The notes under the pieces are model-generated. The model worked only from the letters and a program-made list of their open reading frames with translations, was not told the origin of the DNA and made no database searches. From Bacilli bacterium (GTDB lineage Bacteria > Bacillota_I > Bacilli_A > RFN20 > CAG-826): 15,988 bases of DNA. Location: positions 1 through 15,988 of the forward strand of contig JAEDJP010000023.1 of assembly GCA_016296285.1 (NCBI GenBank). Direction: 5' to 3'. A program made the position numbers and the translations under genes. Positions 1 to 6,394 of this stretch are shown here, piece by piece (position 1 is the first letter of the stretch; each line of letters starts with the position of its first letter).

Positions 1-1
1 C

Positions 2-439
2 ACGGGACGGAAACTCATCGTCGATACCTACGGGGGCAGCGCCCGCCACGGCGGCGGCGCATTCTCGGGCAAGGACCCCTCGAAAGTCGACCGTTCCGCC
101 TCCTATTACGCCCGTTACATCGCGAAGAACCTCGTCGCCGCGGGGGCCGCGGACCGTCTCGAGGTCCAGCTCTCCTACGCAATCGGGGTCGCCAAGCCGA
201 TGTCCGCCTCCGTCTCGACCTTCGGGACCAAACACGTCCCCGACGAGAAAATCCTCGAGGCGATCGACACCTTCTTCGACGCGCGTCCCGGGGCGATCAT
301 CTCGTCCTTCGGCATGACGCATCCCACCTGGAAGTACGCGGATACCTGCAACTACGGGTGCTACGGGCGTCCCGACATCGACGTCCCCTGGGAAAAACTC
401 GACAAAGTGGAAGAACTCAAAAAATTCTTCGCGTCCTAA
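2..439 (+). CDS. metK: S-adenosylmethionine synthetase, C-terminal part (5' truncated by window edge)
   Basis: This is the last 145 codons of MetK, which makes S-adenosylmethionine from methionine and ATP in the cytoplasm. The reading frame is open from base 2 and ends at TAA 437-439. The translated start reads TGRKLIVDTYGG, followed by the glycine-rich family signature GGGAFSGKDPSKVDRS and then YAIGVAKPMS, all in the order expected for the C-terminal third of MetK. The ending, with a conserved-looking T-H-P-T-W-K segment near the stop, also fits the family. The N-terminal catalytic part lies upstream of the window. A strong terminator follows at once, so hpf is transcribed separately. Identification is secure. 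Confidence 0.96.
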   Translation, partial: TGRKLIVDTYGGSARHGGGAFSGKDPSKVDRSASYYARYIAKNLVAAGAADRLEVQLSYAIGVAKPMSASVSTFGTKHVPDEKILEAIDTFFDARPGAIISSFGMTHPTWKYADTCNYGCYGRPDIDVPWEKLDKVEELKKFFAS

Positions 440-466
440 GCAAGGCGAATTCGCCTTGCTTTTTTT
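440..466 (+). terminator. Rho-independent terminator after metK
   Basis: GCAAGGCG at 440-447 pairs with CGCCTTGC at 452-459 around an AATT loop, followed by a run of seven T. The whole 440-459 segment is a perfect palindrome. Confidence 0.93.
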
Positions 467-517
467 GTGAAAACTCACGAAAAATCCGCATTTTTCGCCT
501 CGACAATTCTCCCCGAA

Positions 518-531
518 TGTAAGCGGTTACA
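518..531. promoter_or_regulatory. cre-like operator (CcpA/LacI-family site) upstream of hpf
   Basis: TGTAAGCGGTTACA matches the Bacillota catabolite-responsive element TGWAANCGNTNWCA at every defined position. The arms extend to AATGTAA/TTACATT at 516-533. Its centre lies about 61 bp before the inferred hpf start point, a distance typical of CcpA activation sites. The match is seen in the sequence; CcpA binding is inferred, and another LacI-family protein could use the same site. Confidence 0.55.
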
Positions 532-573
532 TTTTTCCTGAATGTCAAGACTTTTTCTTTTCTTGTCATGCCT

Positions 574-579
574 TACAAT
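574..579 (+). promoter_or_regulatory. Probable -10 element of the hpf promoter
   Basis: TACAAT at 574-579 lies 37 bases before the hpf start codon. At 17-bp spacing the -35 position reads CTTTTT, a poor match, consistent with an activator-dependent promoter or another sigma factor. Confidence 0.4.
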
Positions 580-595
580 AAAAGCGTGGTCCTAT

Positions 596-602
596 AGGAG
601 GA
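596..602 (+). promoter_or_regulatory. Shine-Dalgarno of hpf (decides the start)
   Basis: AGGAGGA ends eight bases before ATG 611. This favours 611 over the in-frame ATG at 542, which has no such site and would add a peptide that does not belong to the HPF fold. Confidence 0.85.
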
Positions 603-610
603 CAAAGCAG

Positions 611-1159
611 ATGAAATACCAAATCATTGGCAAGAACATCTCGGTCACCGATGCGATCCGTGACGACATCGAGCGCAAGCTCCATCGCATGGACAAGTAC
701 TTCGTGATCCACGATGATGTCCTTTGCCGCGCCGTCGTACGCAGCTACACCGTCGGCGCCAAGGTGGAAATCACCATCTTCACCAAAGAGATGGATTTCC
801 GCGCGGAGGTCAAAAACGACGACCTCTACGCTGCCGTCGACCTCGCGGTCGACAAACTCGAAGGTCAGATGCGCAAGCTCAAGACGCGCATGGACCGCAC
901 CAAGGAATCCGATTCCCTTGGCCGCGCCCTCGCGATGGAAAACATCATCGAGGATGCGGAAGAAGACCAAGAAGAAGTCGTCCGCACGAAATCGATTCGC
1001 CTCGAGCCGATGAGCATCGACGAGGCCGTCACCCGCATGGAGGCCCTCGGCCACTCGTTCTTCCTCTATCTCGACGAGGAAGACGACGAGATCGCGGTCG
1101 TCTATCGCCGCGTCGATGGCGGGTATGGCGTCATCGAAGCGGAGAATCGCCTCGCCTAA
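611..1159 (+). CDS. hpf: Long-form ribosome hibernation-promoting factor
   Basis: This 182-aa protein is a long-form HPF, which binds the 30S subunit at the mRNA/tRNA channel and joins two 70S ribosomes into inactive 100S dimers. The N-terminal domain (about residues 1-100) starts MKYQIIGKNISVTDAIRD and has the beta-alpha fold signature with ITIFTKEMDFRAEV and DDLYAAVDLAVDKLEGQ. An acidic linker follows (about 101-124). The C-terminal dimerisation domain (about 125-182) carries RTKSIRLEPMS, EAVTRMEALGHSFFLY and the ending YRRVDGGYGVIE. Length and domain order match Firmicutes long HPF rather than the short gamma-proteobacterial form. The gene is monocistronic, with its own promoter, a cre-like palindrome upstream and a terminator downstream. 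Carbon-status control is inferred from that palindrome. Confidence 0.95.
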   Translation: MKYQIIGKNISVTDAIRDDIERKLHRMDKYFVIHDDVLCRAVVRSYTVGAKVEITIFTKEMDFRAEVKNDDLYAAVDLAVDKLEGQMRKLKTRMDRTKESDSLGRALAMENIIEDAEEDQEEVVRTKSIRLEPMSIDEAVTRMEALGHSFFLYLDEEDDEIAVVYRRVDGGYGVIEAENRLA

Positions 1160-1173
1160 TCGCTTTCCTTTCG

Positions 1174-1229
1174 GCCCTCCTTTCCCGGGGGAACCCGAGG
1201 CAACGGGTTCCCCTTGGGGAGGGCTTTTT
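1174..1229 (+). terminator. Long rho-independent terminator after hpf
   Basis: The outer arms GCCCTCC (1174-1180) and GGAGGGC (1218-1224) enclose a second perfect stem, GGGGAACCCG (1188-1197) with CGGGTTCCCC (1204-1213). TTTTT follows at 1225-1229. The two-tier stem is longer than the other terminators here. Confidence 0.9.
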
Positions 1230-1236
1230 GTTTGCC

Positions 1237-1265
1237 TTGACGCGGGCAAGGCGTTTCCTTAGGCT
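1237..1265 (+). promoter_or_regulatory. Possible promoter of the acyltransferase gene, very close to the start codon
   Basis: TTGACG (1237-1242) is followed after 17 bp by TAGGCT (1260-1265). The -35 is good and the -10 weak. Only six bases separate the -10 from ATG 1272, which would place the transcript start at or next to the start codon. Confidence 0.35.
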
Positions 1266-1271
1266 AAGGAC

Positions 1272-2342
1272 ATGTTCCGTCAATTCCGCGAGTCCGGCCG
1301 CCTGCCCGCGGTCGACCTCATGAAGCTCTACGCTTCCTTCCTCGTCATCCTCGGCCATTGCGTTTCCCACTTCGTCCTGGATTTCGACGGTCCCCTCTAC
1401 AACGCGATCTGGCTCACCCAGATGCCCTTGTTTTTCTTCGCCTCCGGCCTCATCGCCCCCACGCGGGAAAAACTCGATACCTTCGGCAAATTCGGGACGA
1501 GGGTCCTCAAGAACGCGCTGGCCCTCCTCATCCCGGTCCTCACGTTCCTCCTCCTTTCCGCCGCTATTTCGCGCGTCCCCCTCTTGGAGGCCTTTCGCCG
1601 CTTTTTCGAGGATCCCCAATATAGCCTCTGGTTCCTCTGGGTCCTGTTCTTTGTCCATGTCGTCTTCGATTTCGGGACCTTCCTGTCCGCGAAATGGGCC
1701 TTTAAGGGTTCCGCCCTTGTCCTCCCGACGGCCGTATCCGCCTTCTTTTGCCTCCTTGCCCTCTTCGTTCCCCGTTTCCTTGGTGTCTCCGGGACGGTCC
1801 TCGGGACAAAGTTTTTCGCCTATTACATCCCCTTCTTCGTGTTTGGGTTCCTCGCCCGCGCTTTCTTGAAGAGCCAGGCGCTTTCGTCCGCGAAACCCTG
1901 GGTGCCATGGACGATTTTCGGCATTTCCCTTTGCACCGTCCTATTCGAGACTTTCTATTTCCCGTCCATCCCCGCGTTTGACGACAATAGCCTCCCTTAC
2001 GTCGCTATCCGCGTCCTTGGGAGCGTCGCCTCGATCCTCGTTCACCTCTTCCTCGCCTCCTTGCTCACGGAGTCCCATAGGCTCGACCGTTTCGCCTTTC
2101 TTGGCTCTTTTTCCTTGCAGTCCTATTACCTGCACATCCTTTTCCTGCGTTTCCTCCCCTTCTCCGCGGACGCGCCGGCCCTCCAATGGCTTCTATCCTT
2201 CGGCTGCGCCTTCTTGCTCGTCCTCATGGTCGCGGTCACGTGCCTCGTCCTTCATTTCCTCCCCTACGCGAATCTTGTCCTCTTTGGCAAATCCCGTTCC
2301 CATTACGCCTTCGAGAAACGCTTGCCCGCCATCTTAAGATAA
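1272..2342 (+). CDS. Acyltransferase-3 family integral membrane protein
   Basis: This 356-aa polytopic membrane protein belongs to the acyltransferase-3 family, whose members transfer acyl groups (often O-acetyl) to sugars of cell-surface polymers. The N-terminal signature is visible: D15-LMKLYASFLVILGH-29, with the expected conserved His at residue 29 in the first helix, then PLFFFASGLI (52-61) in the second. About ten hydrophobic segments follow, ending with SLQSYYLHILFLRFLPF (281-297) and a helix near 305-328, typical of this family. The acceptor substrate cannot be told from sequence. AAGGA ends one base before the ATG, too close for a normal Shine-Dalgarno, and a -10-like element lies six bases upstream, so translation may be leaderless. 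There is no clear terminator before the next gene. Family assignment is good; substrate unknown. Confidence 0.82.
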   Translation: MFRQFRESGRLPAVDLMKLYASFLVILGHCVSHFVLDFDGPLYNAIWLTQMPLFFFASGLIAPTREKLDTFGKFGTRVLKNALALLIPVLTFLLLSAAISRVPLLEAFRRFFEDPQYSLWFLWVLFFVHVVFDFGTFLSAKWAFKGSALVLPTAVSAFFCLLALFVPRFLGVSGTVLGTKFFAYYIPFFVFGFLARAFLKSQALSSAKPWVPWTIFGISLCTVLFETFYFPSIPAFDDNSLPYVAIRVLGSVASILVHLFLASLLTESHRLDRFAFLGSFSLQSYYLHILFLRFLPFSADAPALQWLLSFGCAFLLVLMVAVTCLVLHFLPYANLVLFGKSRSHYAFEKRLPAILR

Positions 2343-2377
2343 AGCGTTCTCGATATGGAAAATGCGGTGGAATCGGA

Positions 2378-2383
2378 TAAAAT
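2378..2383 (+). promoter_or_regulatory. -10-like element immediately before the HAD phosphatase start
   Basis: TAAAAT at 2378-2383 ends seven bases before ATG 2391, in an AT-rich patch unlike the surrounding sequence. No convincing -35 is seen at 17 bp, and there is no Shine-Dalgarno before the ATG. Confidence 0.4.
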
Positions 2384-2390
2384 ATGGCCC

Positions 2391-3281
2391 ATGAGCCCGA
2401 AAGTGTTGGTCACGGATCTTGACGGAACCCTCTTTTTCCCCAAGCGCCACCTGTCCATGATCCCGAAGAAGAACGTCGAATTCCTTCGGAAATGGGTCGC
2501 GGACGGGAACCGCCTCGTCCTCAATTCCTCCCGCGGGGAGTATTACGCGAAGAAGATCTACGATCGCTTTGGCATCCCCTTCGATTTCATCGGCTGCGAC
2601 GGGACCTACATCCGCATCAACGGCGAAACGGTCAAGGAAGCGACCTTCGAGCCCGAGCCCTTCAAGAAACTCCTCGCCGTCCTCAAGCGCGATTTCCGCC
2701 CCTCGGTCTCGATCGGCTCGAGCAAGGATTACCCGATCCTCCAATCGAGGGCCCACAACACCCTCTCGGGCACCTTCCTCTATGGCCTTTACGAGCTGTC
2801 GCAGTTCGTCTATCGCGAGCCCTGCATCCGCAGCGACGCCTTTTTCTACAACGAAATCGAGAAGGGCAAGATGTGCAAGATGATGGTGTGCATCGGCCTC
2901 TCTAAGAAGAAGCAGCGCCTCGCCTATCACCTCACCCAGATCTTCGGGAAGCGCTACCCCGAATTCCAGTTCTTTTGGATGAACCAATTCATCGAAATCA
3001 CCCCTAAGGGGTGCGACAAAGGCACGGGACTCACCTTTTATCTTGACTATCTTGGCATATCGAAAGAAAATGTTACGGTTATCGGGGATTCCGGTAACGA
3101 CATCTCGATGTTCGACGCCTTCTACGACCAAAGCTATTGCATGGCCCACAGCCCGAAGGAAGTCCGCGTCCACGCCAAGCACGTCATCCGTCGCGTGAGC
3201 GATCTCGAGAAACTGCTATACCCATCGGCGGATAGCACCCATTCCCCGAACGAGACAACAAAGGAAAGAAACAAACGATGA
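2391..3281 (+). CDS. Cof-type HAD-IIB family phosphatase
   Basis: This is a 296-aa haloacid-dehalogenase superfamily hydrolase of the Cof/IIB type, which typically dephosphorylates sugar phosphates or cofactor phosphates in the cytoplasm. Motif I is D9-L-D11-G-T (nucleophile D9, acid/base D11). Motif II is the Ser pair in LNSSRG (44-49), the motif III Lys is in GCDKGTGL (K210), and motif IV is GDSGND (232-237). The IIB cap lies between about residues 82 and 200. The start at 2391 is chosen because MSPKVLVTDLDGT begins directly before motif I. The in-frame ATG at 2355 would put the -10-like element inside the gene. The tail after about residue 275 is polar and poorly conserved-looking. The stop TGA overlaps the next start as ATGA, implying translational coupling. 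Substrate unknown. Confidence 0.88.
   Translation: MSPKVLVTDLDGTLFFPKRHLSMIPKKNVEFLRKWVADGNRLVLNSSRGEYYAKKIYDRFGIPFDFIGCDGTYIRINGETVKEATFEPEPFKKLLAVLKRDFRPSVSIGSSKDYPILQSRAHNTLSGTFLYGLYELSQFVYREPCIRSDAFFYNEIEKGKMCKMMVCIGLSKKKQRLAYHLTQIFGKRYPEFQFFWMNQFIEITPKGCDKGTGLTFYLDYLGISKENVTVIGDSGNDISMFDAFYDQSYCMAHSPKEVRVHAKHVIRRVSDLEKLLYPSADSTHSPNETTKERNKR
3043..3071 (+). promoter_or_regulatory. Possible internal promoter inside the HAD gene
   Basis: TTGACT (3043-3048) and GAAAAT (3066-3071) are 17 bp apart within a stretch where the HAD gene suddenly uses AT-rich codons (CTT, ATA, GTT, AAT, AAA). It could drive the downstream orphan gene separately, with a leader of about 200 nt. Confidence 0.3.
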
Positions 3282-4174
3282 ACCAAAACACGGAAACCGT
3301 CGTCACGCTCATCCACTACAACGTGGCGGTTCGCGACACCTTGGAGTACTGCCTCCAGAAGAACGTCTATGACGTCAAGGCCTTCGCCGCGAAGAAGGCG
3401 ACCCTTCTCAACGAAGTCGACAACAACACCCCGCTCAAGGCGATCCTCGACAACTCCGGCGATAACGGCAAGAAGATGGAAGAATCCATCCGCAAGATGG
3501 TCGAAGAAGTCTATGGCGACGCCTCGACGATCTGCAAGGTCTCCGGCGACAACCTCATCGTCGACCACGCCCAGCACCTCGCGATCTTCGCCCACGCCCT
3601 CCCGGTCCACGACAACATCACCGCGATGATCCGCGGCGTCATCCAAGACGGCGACCGCAAAGCCGCCGCCGAGCAAGACGAAGCCAAGAAGGCCGCCCTC
3701 TCCATGGACGACGCCAAGAAACTCTGGCTCGCCGAAGACCGCATGTTCCGCGCGGTCGCTTATCTCACGCTCGTGAGCGAGCTCAACAAGCTCTTCAACG
3801 ACTACAACATCGCCCGCAACGAGGCCCATGGCGCCAACACCCCGGCCTCCAACTTCATCGGCCAGGACATCCAGAAGGTCATCGGCTACATCAACGGCGC
3901 CCGCGCCAACGCGATCGAGACCGATGTCGTCTACAAGAACATGGAAGACAAGATCAACGCCCTCGTCGAGAATTGCATCGGCCGCCGCGATCTCCCCGCC
4001 GGCAAGCGTTTCCCGGACGTCCAGCGCGATGTCCTCGAGACCATCCAGCTCTACCTCCGCGACGCGGAAGCCGGCCTCAACGCCATCTACCCCGACATGG
4101 TCAAGGCCCTCGTCGAGCAGGTGAAGAAGGATCAAGCCGCGGCCGAAGTCGCCGCCAACAAGCCCGCCGCCTAA
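3278..4174 (+). CDS. Orphan soluble, probably alpha-helical 298-aa protein
   Basis: I do not recognise this family. The protein has no signal peptide and no membrane segment. It looks mostly helical, with amphipathic stretches such as MEESIRKMVEEVYGD and DVQRDVLETIQLYLRDAEAG, and the tail ends in a flexible A/K/P-rich segment (AAAEVAANKPAA). A highly charged Ala/Lys/Asp linker sits near residues 125-150 (DGDRKAAAEQDEAKKAA). Codons are almost uniformly AAG, AAC, GAC, GTC, ATC and CTC, more extreme than in the neighbours, which suggests high expression. The start overlaps the HAD stop by four bases, and AAGGAAAG lies ten bases upstream. The gene is followed after 25 bases by a small membrane protein. 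It is a real gene by codon structure; function unknown. Confidence 0.85.
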   Translation: MNQNTETVVTLIHYNVAVRDTLEYCLQKNVYDVKAFAAKKATLLNEVDNNTPLKAILDNSGDNGKKMEESIRKMVEEVYGDASTICKVSGDNLIVDHAQHLAIFAHALPVHDNITAMIRGVIQDGDRKAAAEQDEAKKAALSMDDAKKLWLAEDRMFRAVAYLTLVSELNKLFNDYNIARNEAHGANTPASNFIGQDIQKVIGYINGARANAIETDVVYKNMEDKINALVENCIGRRDLPAGKRFPDVQRDVLETIQLYLRDAEAGLNAIYPDMVKALVEQVKKDQAAAEVAANKPAA

Positions 4175-4199
4175 TCGCGCCTAAGGATATCGTCAGACC

Positions 4200-4565
4200 A
4201 TGGAAAAGAAGAAATCGCGCCTTTCCCGCAAGGAAATCGGCTGGTACGTGATCGCGGGCATCCTCGCTTTTGTCGGCCTCGTTTTCGTGGTCTTCGGCAT
4301 CGTCGGGGATCACCTCCCGGTCCTTAGCTCCGACAACTGGATTCTCATCAGCGAGAACGCCTGGCTCAAGAATTGGAGCGGGATGGGCTACCGTTATTGG
4401 GGCCTCATCCTCCTCGCCGCCGGCACCGCCATCGCCGTGACGGCCCTCACCGTGTTCGCCCGCAGCGGCGACCGCGATTCCGAGCGTGCCGCCCGCCGCG
4501 CCCAGCGCCTTGCCCTCGAATCCGAGGACGTCAAGGAAGCCGTCGAAGTCCCCGCGGAGAAATAA
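4200..4565 (+). CDS. Small two-helix membrane protein, unknown function
   Basis: This 121-aa protein has a basic N-terminus (MEKKKSRLSRKE), a hydrophobic helix at about 13-36, a short loop of about 30 residues with several Trp (NWILISENAWLKNWSGMGYRYWG), and a second helix at about 67-88. The C-terminal tail is charged and probably cytoplasmic, starting with an Arg-rich segment (GDRDSERAARRAQR). I do not recognise a family. It lies 25 bases after the orphan 298-aa gene, with a weak AAGGAT site 11 bases before ATG 4200, and is followed by a clear terminator, so it is probably the last gene of the HAD transcript. Biased C-ending codons support it as real. Confidence 0.8.
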   Translation: MEKKKSRLSRKEIGWYVIAGILAFVGLVFVVFGIVGDHLPVLSSDNWILISENAWLKNWSGMGYRYWGLILLAAGTAIAVTALTVFARSGDRDSERAARRAQRLALESEDVKEAVEVPAEK

Positions 4566-4579
4566 CCCTTTGCCCCCTT

Positions 4580-4608
4580 GCCCCGGAGAGATCCGGGGCT
4601 TTTCTTTT
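4580..4608 (+). terminator. Rho-independent terminator closing the HAD/orphan operon
   Basis: GCCCCGGA (4580-4587) pairs with TCCGGGGC (4592-4599) around a GAGA loop, followed by TTTTCTTTT. Confidence 0.92.
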
Positions 4609-4622
4609 GCGTTCAAGGCGAC

Positions 4623-4628
4623 TATATT
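4623..4628 (+). promoter_or_regulatory. Possible -10 element for the DUF308 gene
   Basis: TATATT lies 34 bases before ATG 4663, just after the upstream terminator. No good -35 is seen at standard spacing. Confidence 0.35.
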
Positions 4629-4649
4629 ACAAGGGTTTTCGATTCGTTT

Positions 4650-4657
4650 GGGAGGTG
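4650..4657 (+). promoter_or_regulatory. Shine-Dalgarno deciding the DUF308 gene start
   Basis: GGGAGGTG ends five bases before ATG 4663. It rules out longer in-frame starts that would read through the preceding terminator. Confidence 0.85.
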
Positions 4658-4662
4658 TATTC

Positions 4663-5136
4663 ATGGCCAAAAAGAAAACGATTCAATCCTATGTCCTCTA
4701 CGCGATTCTCCTCATCGTCCTCGGAATTCTCTTCCTCGTCGGCGGGGCGGGCACCGCGCAGAACCTGATCAACATCGTCTTGACGGTCGGGGGCGTCGTC
4801 CTCATCGTCCTCGGGGTCTTGAACTTCGTCGTCGGCCTCTTGCCGCTTGGGATCTTCTACCTCGTCCTCGGGATCCTGCTCGTCGCCTTGTCCTGGACGA
4901 TCGCCTGGGTCGCCTTCCTCGTGATCGGGGTCGCGTTGCTTGTCAACGGCATCGTCAATCTCGCGAAGCGTCGCGGCTGGGTCGTGAACAACGTCATCGC
5001 TCTCGTCGTCGGCATCCTCGTCCTGCTTCTCGCCTTCGGGGTCAACTGGGCTTGGAGCTTCGTGAACATCATCTTCTACGTCGTCGGAGCCCTCATGATC
5101 GTCGAGGGAATCCTCGTCCTCGTGAAGAAGAACTAA
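4663..5136 (+). CDS. DUF308/HdeD-like six-helix membrane protein
   Basis: This 157-aa protein has about six transmembrane helices built from short similar units: LLIVLGILFLVGG (16-28), VLIVLGVLNFVVG (46-58), FYLVLGILLVALS (65-77), LVIGVALLVNGI (86-97), LVVGILVLLLAFG (114-126) and VVGALMIVEGILVLV (140-154). Such L-G-I/V repeats are the hallmark of DUF308, the family that includes HdeD of enterobacterial acid resistance. The role in Bacillota is unknown, so an acid-resistance function should not be assumed. The N-terminus MAKKKT is short and basic. The gene is monocistronic, between two terminators, with its own strong Shine-Dalgarno. Confidence 0.75.
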   Translation: MAKKKTIQSYVLYAILLIVLGILFLVGGAGTAQNLINIVLTVGGVVLIVLGVLNFVVGLLPLGIFYLVLGILLVALSWTIAWVAFLVIGVALLVNGIVNLAKRRGWVVNNVIALVVGILVLLLAFGVNWAWSFVNIIFYVVGALMIVEGILVLVKKN

Positions 5137-5154
5137 GGGAGTTACGTGAAATTC

Positions 5155-5177
5155 GGAGGGGTGTCCCCCTCCTTTTT
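5155..5177 (+). terminator. Rho-independent terminator after the DUF308 gene
   Basis: GGAGGGG (5155-5161) pairs with CCCCTCC (5166-5172) around TGTC, followed by TTTTT. Confidence 0.9.
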
Positions 5178-5186
5178 CGTGTCAAA

Positions 5187-5216
5187 GGAAAAACGGGCGT
5201 CGAGAGAACGCCCGTT
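5187..5216 (-). terminator. Terminator of the minus-strand ATPase gene
   Basis: On the minus strand AACGGGCGT pairs with ACGCCCGTT (plus-strand arms 5192-5200 and 5208-5216), and the minus-strand sequence continues TTTTTCC. It converges with the DUF308 terminator just upstream. Confidence 0.8.
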
Positions 5217-5236
5217 CTTGACTCAAAATCGTTTAT

Positions 5237-6283
5237 TTAGCGAAAACTTTTTTGACTTAGCAGAAACTGTTCGAAACGCGGCAGGGCAAAGAGAATCTCG
5301 CCTCGGGTATCCCCGCTCAGAATCCCCCGATCGATCAACCGCTTTCGGTAGACGGAATACTTGCCATGGGAAAAGGAGAGAGCGGATTCGATCTCTTTGG
5401 GATGCTTCGCTTCCGCTTCCGCGATGGCAAAGAGGAAGCGACGGCTTTCCGCGGAAAGCTCGGAAAAGACTTTTTCATAGACGTTTTCTGCAAGCAGGAG
5501 GTCGAAATCGGAGAGAAGGCCATCCGTGATTTCCTTCGCGCTTCTCTCGACCATGAGATACCCGAGAACCTGATAGGCGAAGGCATACCCGCGAGTGAGT
5601 TTGGCCGCGTCCGCGGCAGCTTCCTTGCAAAGGCCTATGGTTTTCTCAAAGGAATCGGCGATGGCCCTCAAATTGAGGGAACCGAGGAAAACTTTCGGGG
5701 CTCGGTAGAGGAACGTCAGCGTCTTCTCGTCCTGAAGGATCTGGATGTTTTGATAAAGACCTGTCATGAGAAGGAAAACGGGAAACCCAGAACGCAAGAA
5801 ACTCTGGAACGAATGCGCGAAAACCTTCGTGTACCGATTCGTCGTCGCCTCGTCGACGGTGATGAGGACGCGTATGCCTTTGGCTTGCAGTTTGGAAAGC
5901 ATCCTGCCGAGGAGGGATTCGACATCCGAGACGGGCGTTTCTCCATGAAGAGAGAGGGTCAGTCCATGGAAGGAAAAACTGAAATCCGGCTTGATAAACC
6001 AGCGCCGTAACCCCGCCTCGTCATAGATTTTTGCCGCTAGACTCTCCAACATATCCCGCTCGGGATTTAGGTCGACGACGATCCAGTTTTCTTGGTTTTT
6101 GAAATAATCCGCCACTTCGGAAAGGAAAACGGTCTTCCCGCTGCCCCGGACCCCTGTGATGAGATAGCATTGTTTAGGTGGTTCCTCGCTTTCGAAAGAG
6201 TCCGTGATTTCCGAAAAAGAAACGGGCCGCTTAATATACAAACTCGGTTCTTTCCCGAACGTTAACGAGAATGGGTTCTTCAT
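5237..6283 (-). CDS. AAA-type ATPase with C-terminal winged-helix-like region
   Basis: This 348-aa protein is a P-loop ATPase of the ATPase_2/AAA_16-like group (archaeal-ATPase/Orc1-Cdc6-type architecture). Walker A is GVRGSGKT (44-51) and Walker B is VLITVDEA (139-146, D144/E145). A sensor-like segment FLLMTGLYQNI (170-180) and an LxxLTRGYAFAYQVLGYLM lid-like region (about 228-244) follow. The last 75 residues (SAESRRFLFAIAEAE to LPRFEQFL) look like a winged helix. Start 6283 is chosen for the upstream GGGAGGAT; an ATG 33 bases earlier lies inside the repeats. I recall similar proteins as common in gut Bacillota but know no characterised member. Codons TTA, CTA, CGG, AGT, TCT and CCA are frequent here and rare in the neighbours, and the gene runs against them, suggesting horizontal acquisition. 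It stands alone, with its own terminator. Confidence 0.85.
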   Translation of the reverse strand: MKNPFSLTFGKEPSLYIKRPVSFSEITDSFESEEPPKQCYLITGVRGSGKTVFLSEVADYFKNQENWIVVDLNPERDMLESLAAKIYDEAGLRRWFIKPDFSFSFHGLTLSLHGETPVSDVESLLGRMLSKLQAKGIRVLITVDEATTNRYTKVFAHSFQSFLRSGFPVFLLMTGLYQNIQILQDEKTLTFLYRAPKVFLGSLNLRAIADSFEKTIGLCKEAAADAAKLTRGYAFAYQVLGYLMVERSAKEITDGLLSDFDLLLAENVYEKVFSELSAESRRFLFAIAEAEAKHPKEIESALSFSHGKYSVYRKRLIDRGILSGDTRGEILFALPRFEQFLLSQKSFR

Positions 6284-6293
6284 CTTTTCGGTA

Positions 6294-6300
6294 TCCTCCC
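6294..6300 (-). promoter_or_regulatory. Shine-Dalgarno deciding the ATPase start
   Basis: Minus-strand GGGAGGA lies about ten bases before ATG at 6283. From the inferred promoter it would be at the very 5' end of the transcript. Confidence 0.7.
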
Positions 6301-6306
6301 GCAATG

Positions 6307-6335
6307 ATGTTATCATGTTAAAAAGTTGTTATCAA
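6307..6335 (-). promoter_or_regulatory. Promoter of the ATPase gene, overlapped by the repeats
   Basis: On the minus strand TTGATA (6335-6330) is followed after exactly 17 bp by TAACAT (6312-6307). Both hexamers fall within copies of the TGATAACA repeat, so a protein bound to the repeats would occlude the promoter. Confidence 0.6.
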
Positions 6336-6394
6336 TTGTTATCATTCTAGAAATTTGTTATCATCCGGAATCCGGTTGCAAGTCGCTGTTATCC
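6308..6394 (-). repeat. Five TGATAACA-type direct repeats upstream of the ATPase
   Basis: Plus-strand TGTTATCA occurs exactly at 6308-6315, 6327-6334, 6337-6344 and 6356-6363, with a one-mismatch copy TGTTATCC at 6387-6394. All point the same way. Start-to-start distances are 19, 10, 19 and 31 bp, close to whole helical turns. The two copies nearest the gene cover the -10 and -35. They look like an operator array or iterons. Confidence 0.8.

Noticed and set aside
1234..1252. Hairpin GCCTTG/CAAGGC before the acyltransferase gene as a second terminator
   Set aside because: It has six pairs with no T tract, and it coincides with the TTGACG promoter element. The hpf terminator just upstream is sufficient.
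2355..2390. Upstream in-frame ATG of the HAD phosphatase gene
   Set aside because: It has no Shine-Dalgarno, adds 12 residues before a motif I that normally lies at the very N-terminus, and would include the -10-like element in the coding sequence.
5155..5216. Adjacent hairpins between the DUF308 and ATPase genes as a riboswitch or small RNA
   Set aside because: They are better explained as two convergent terminators, one per strand, each with its own T tract on the proper strand.
6308..6394. TGATAACA array as a CRISPR array
   Set aside because: The repeats are only eight bases with irregular spacers of 2-23 bases, and there are no cas genes.
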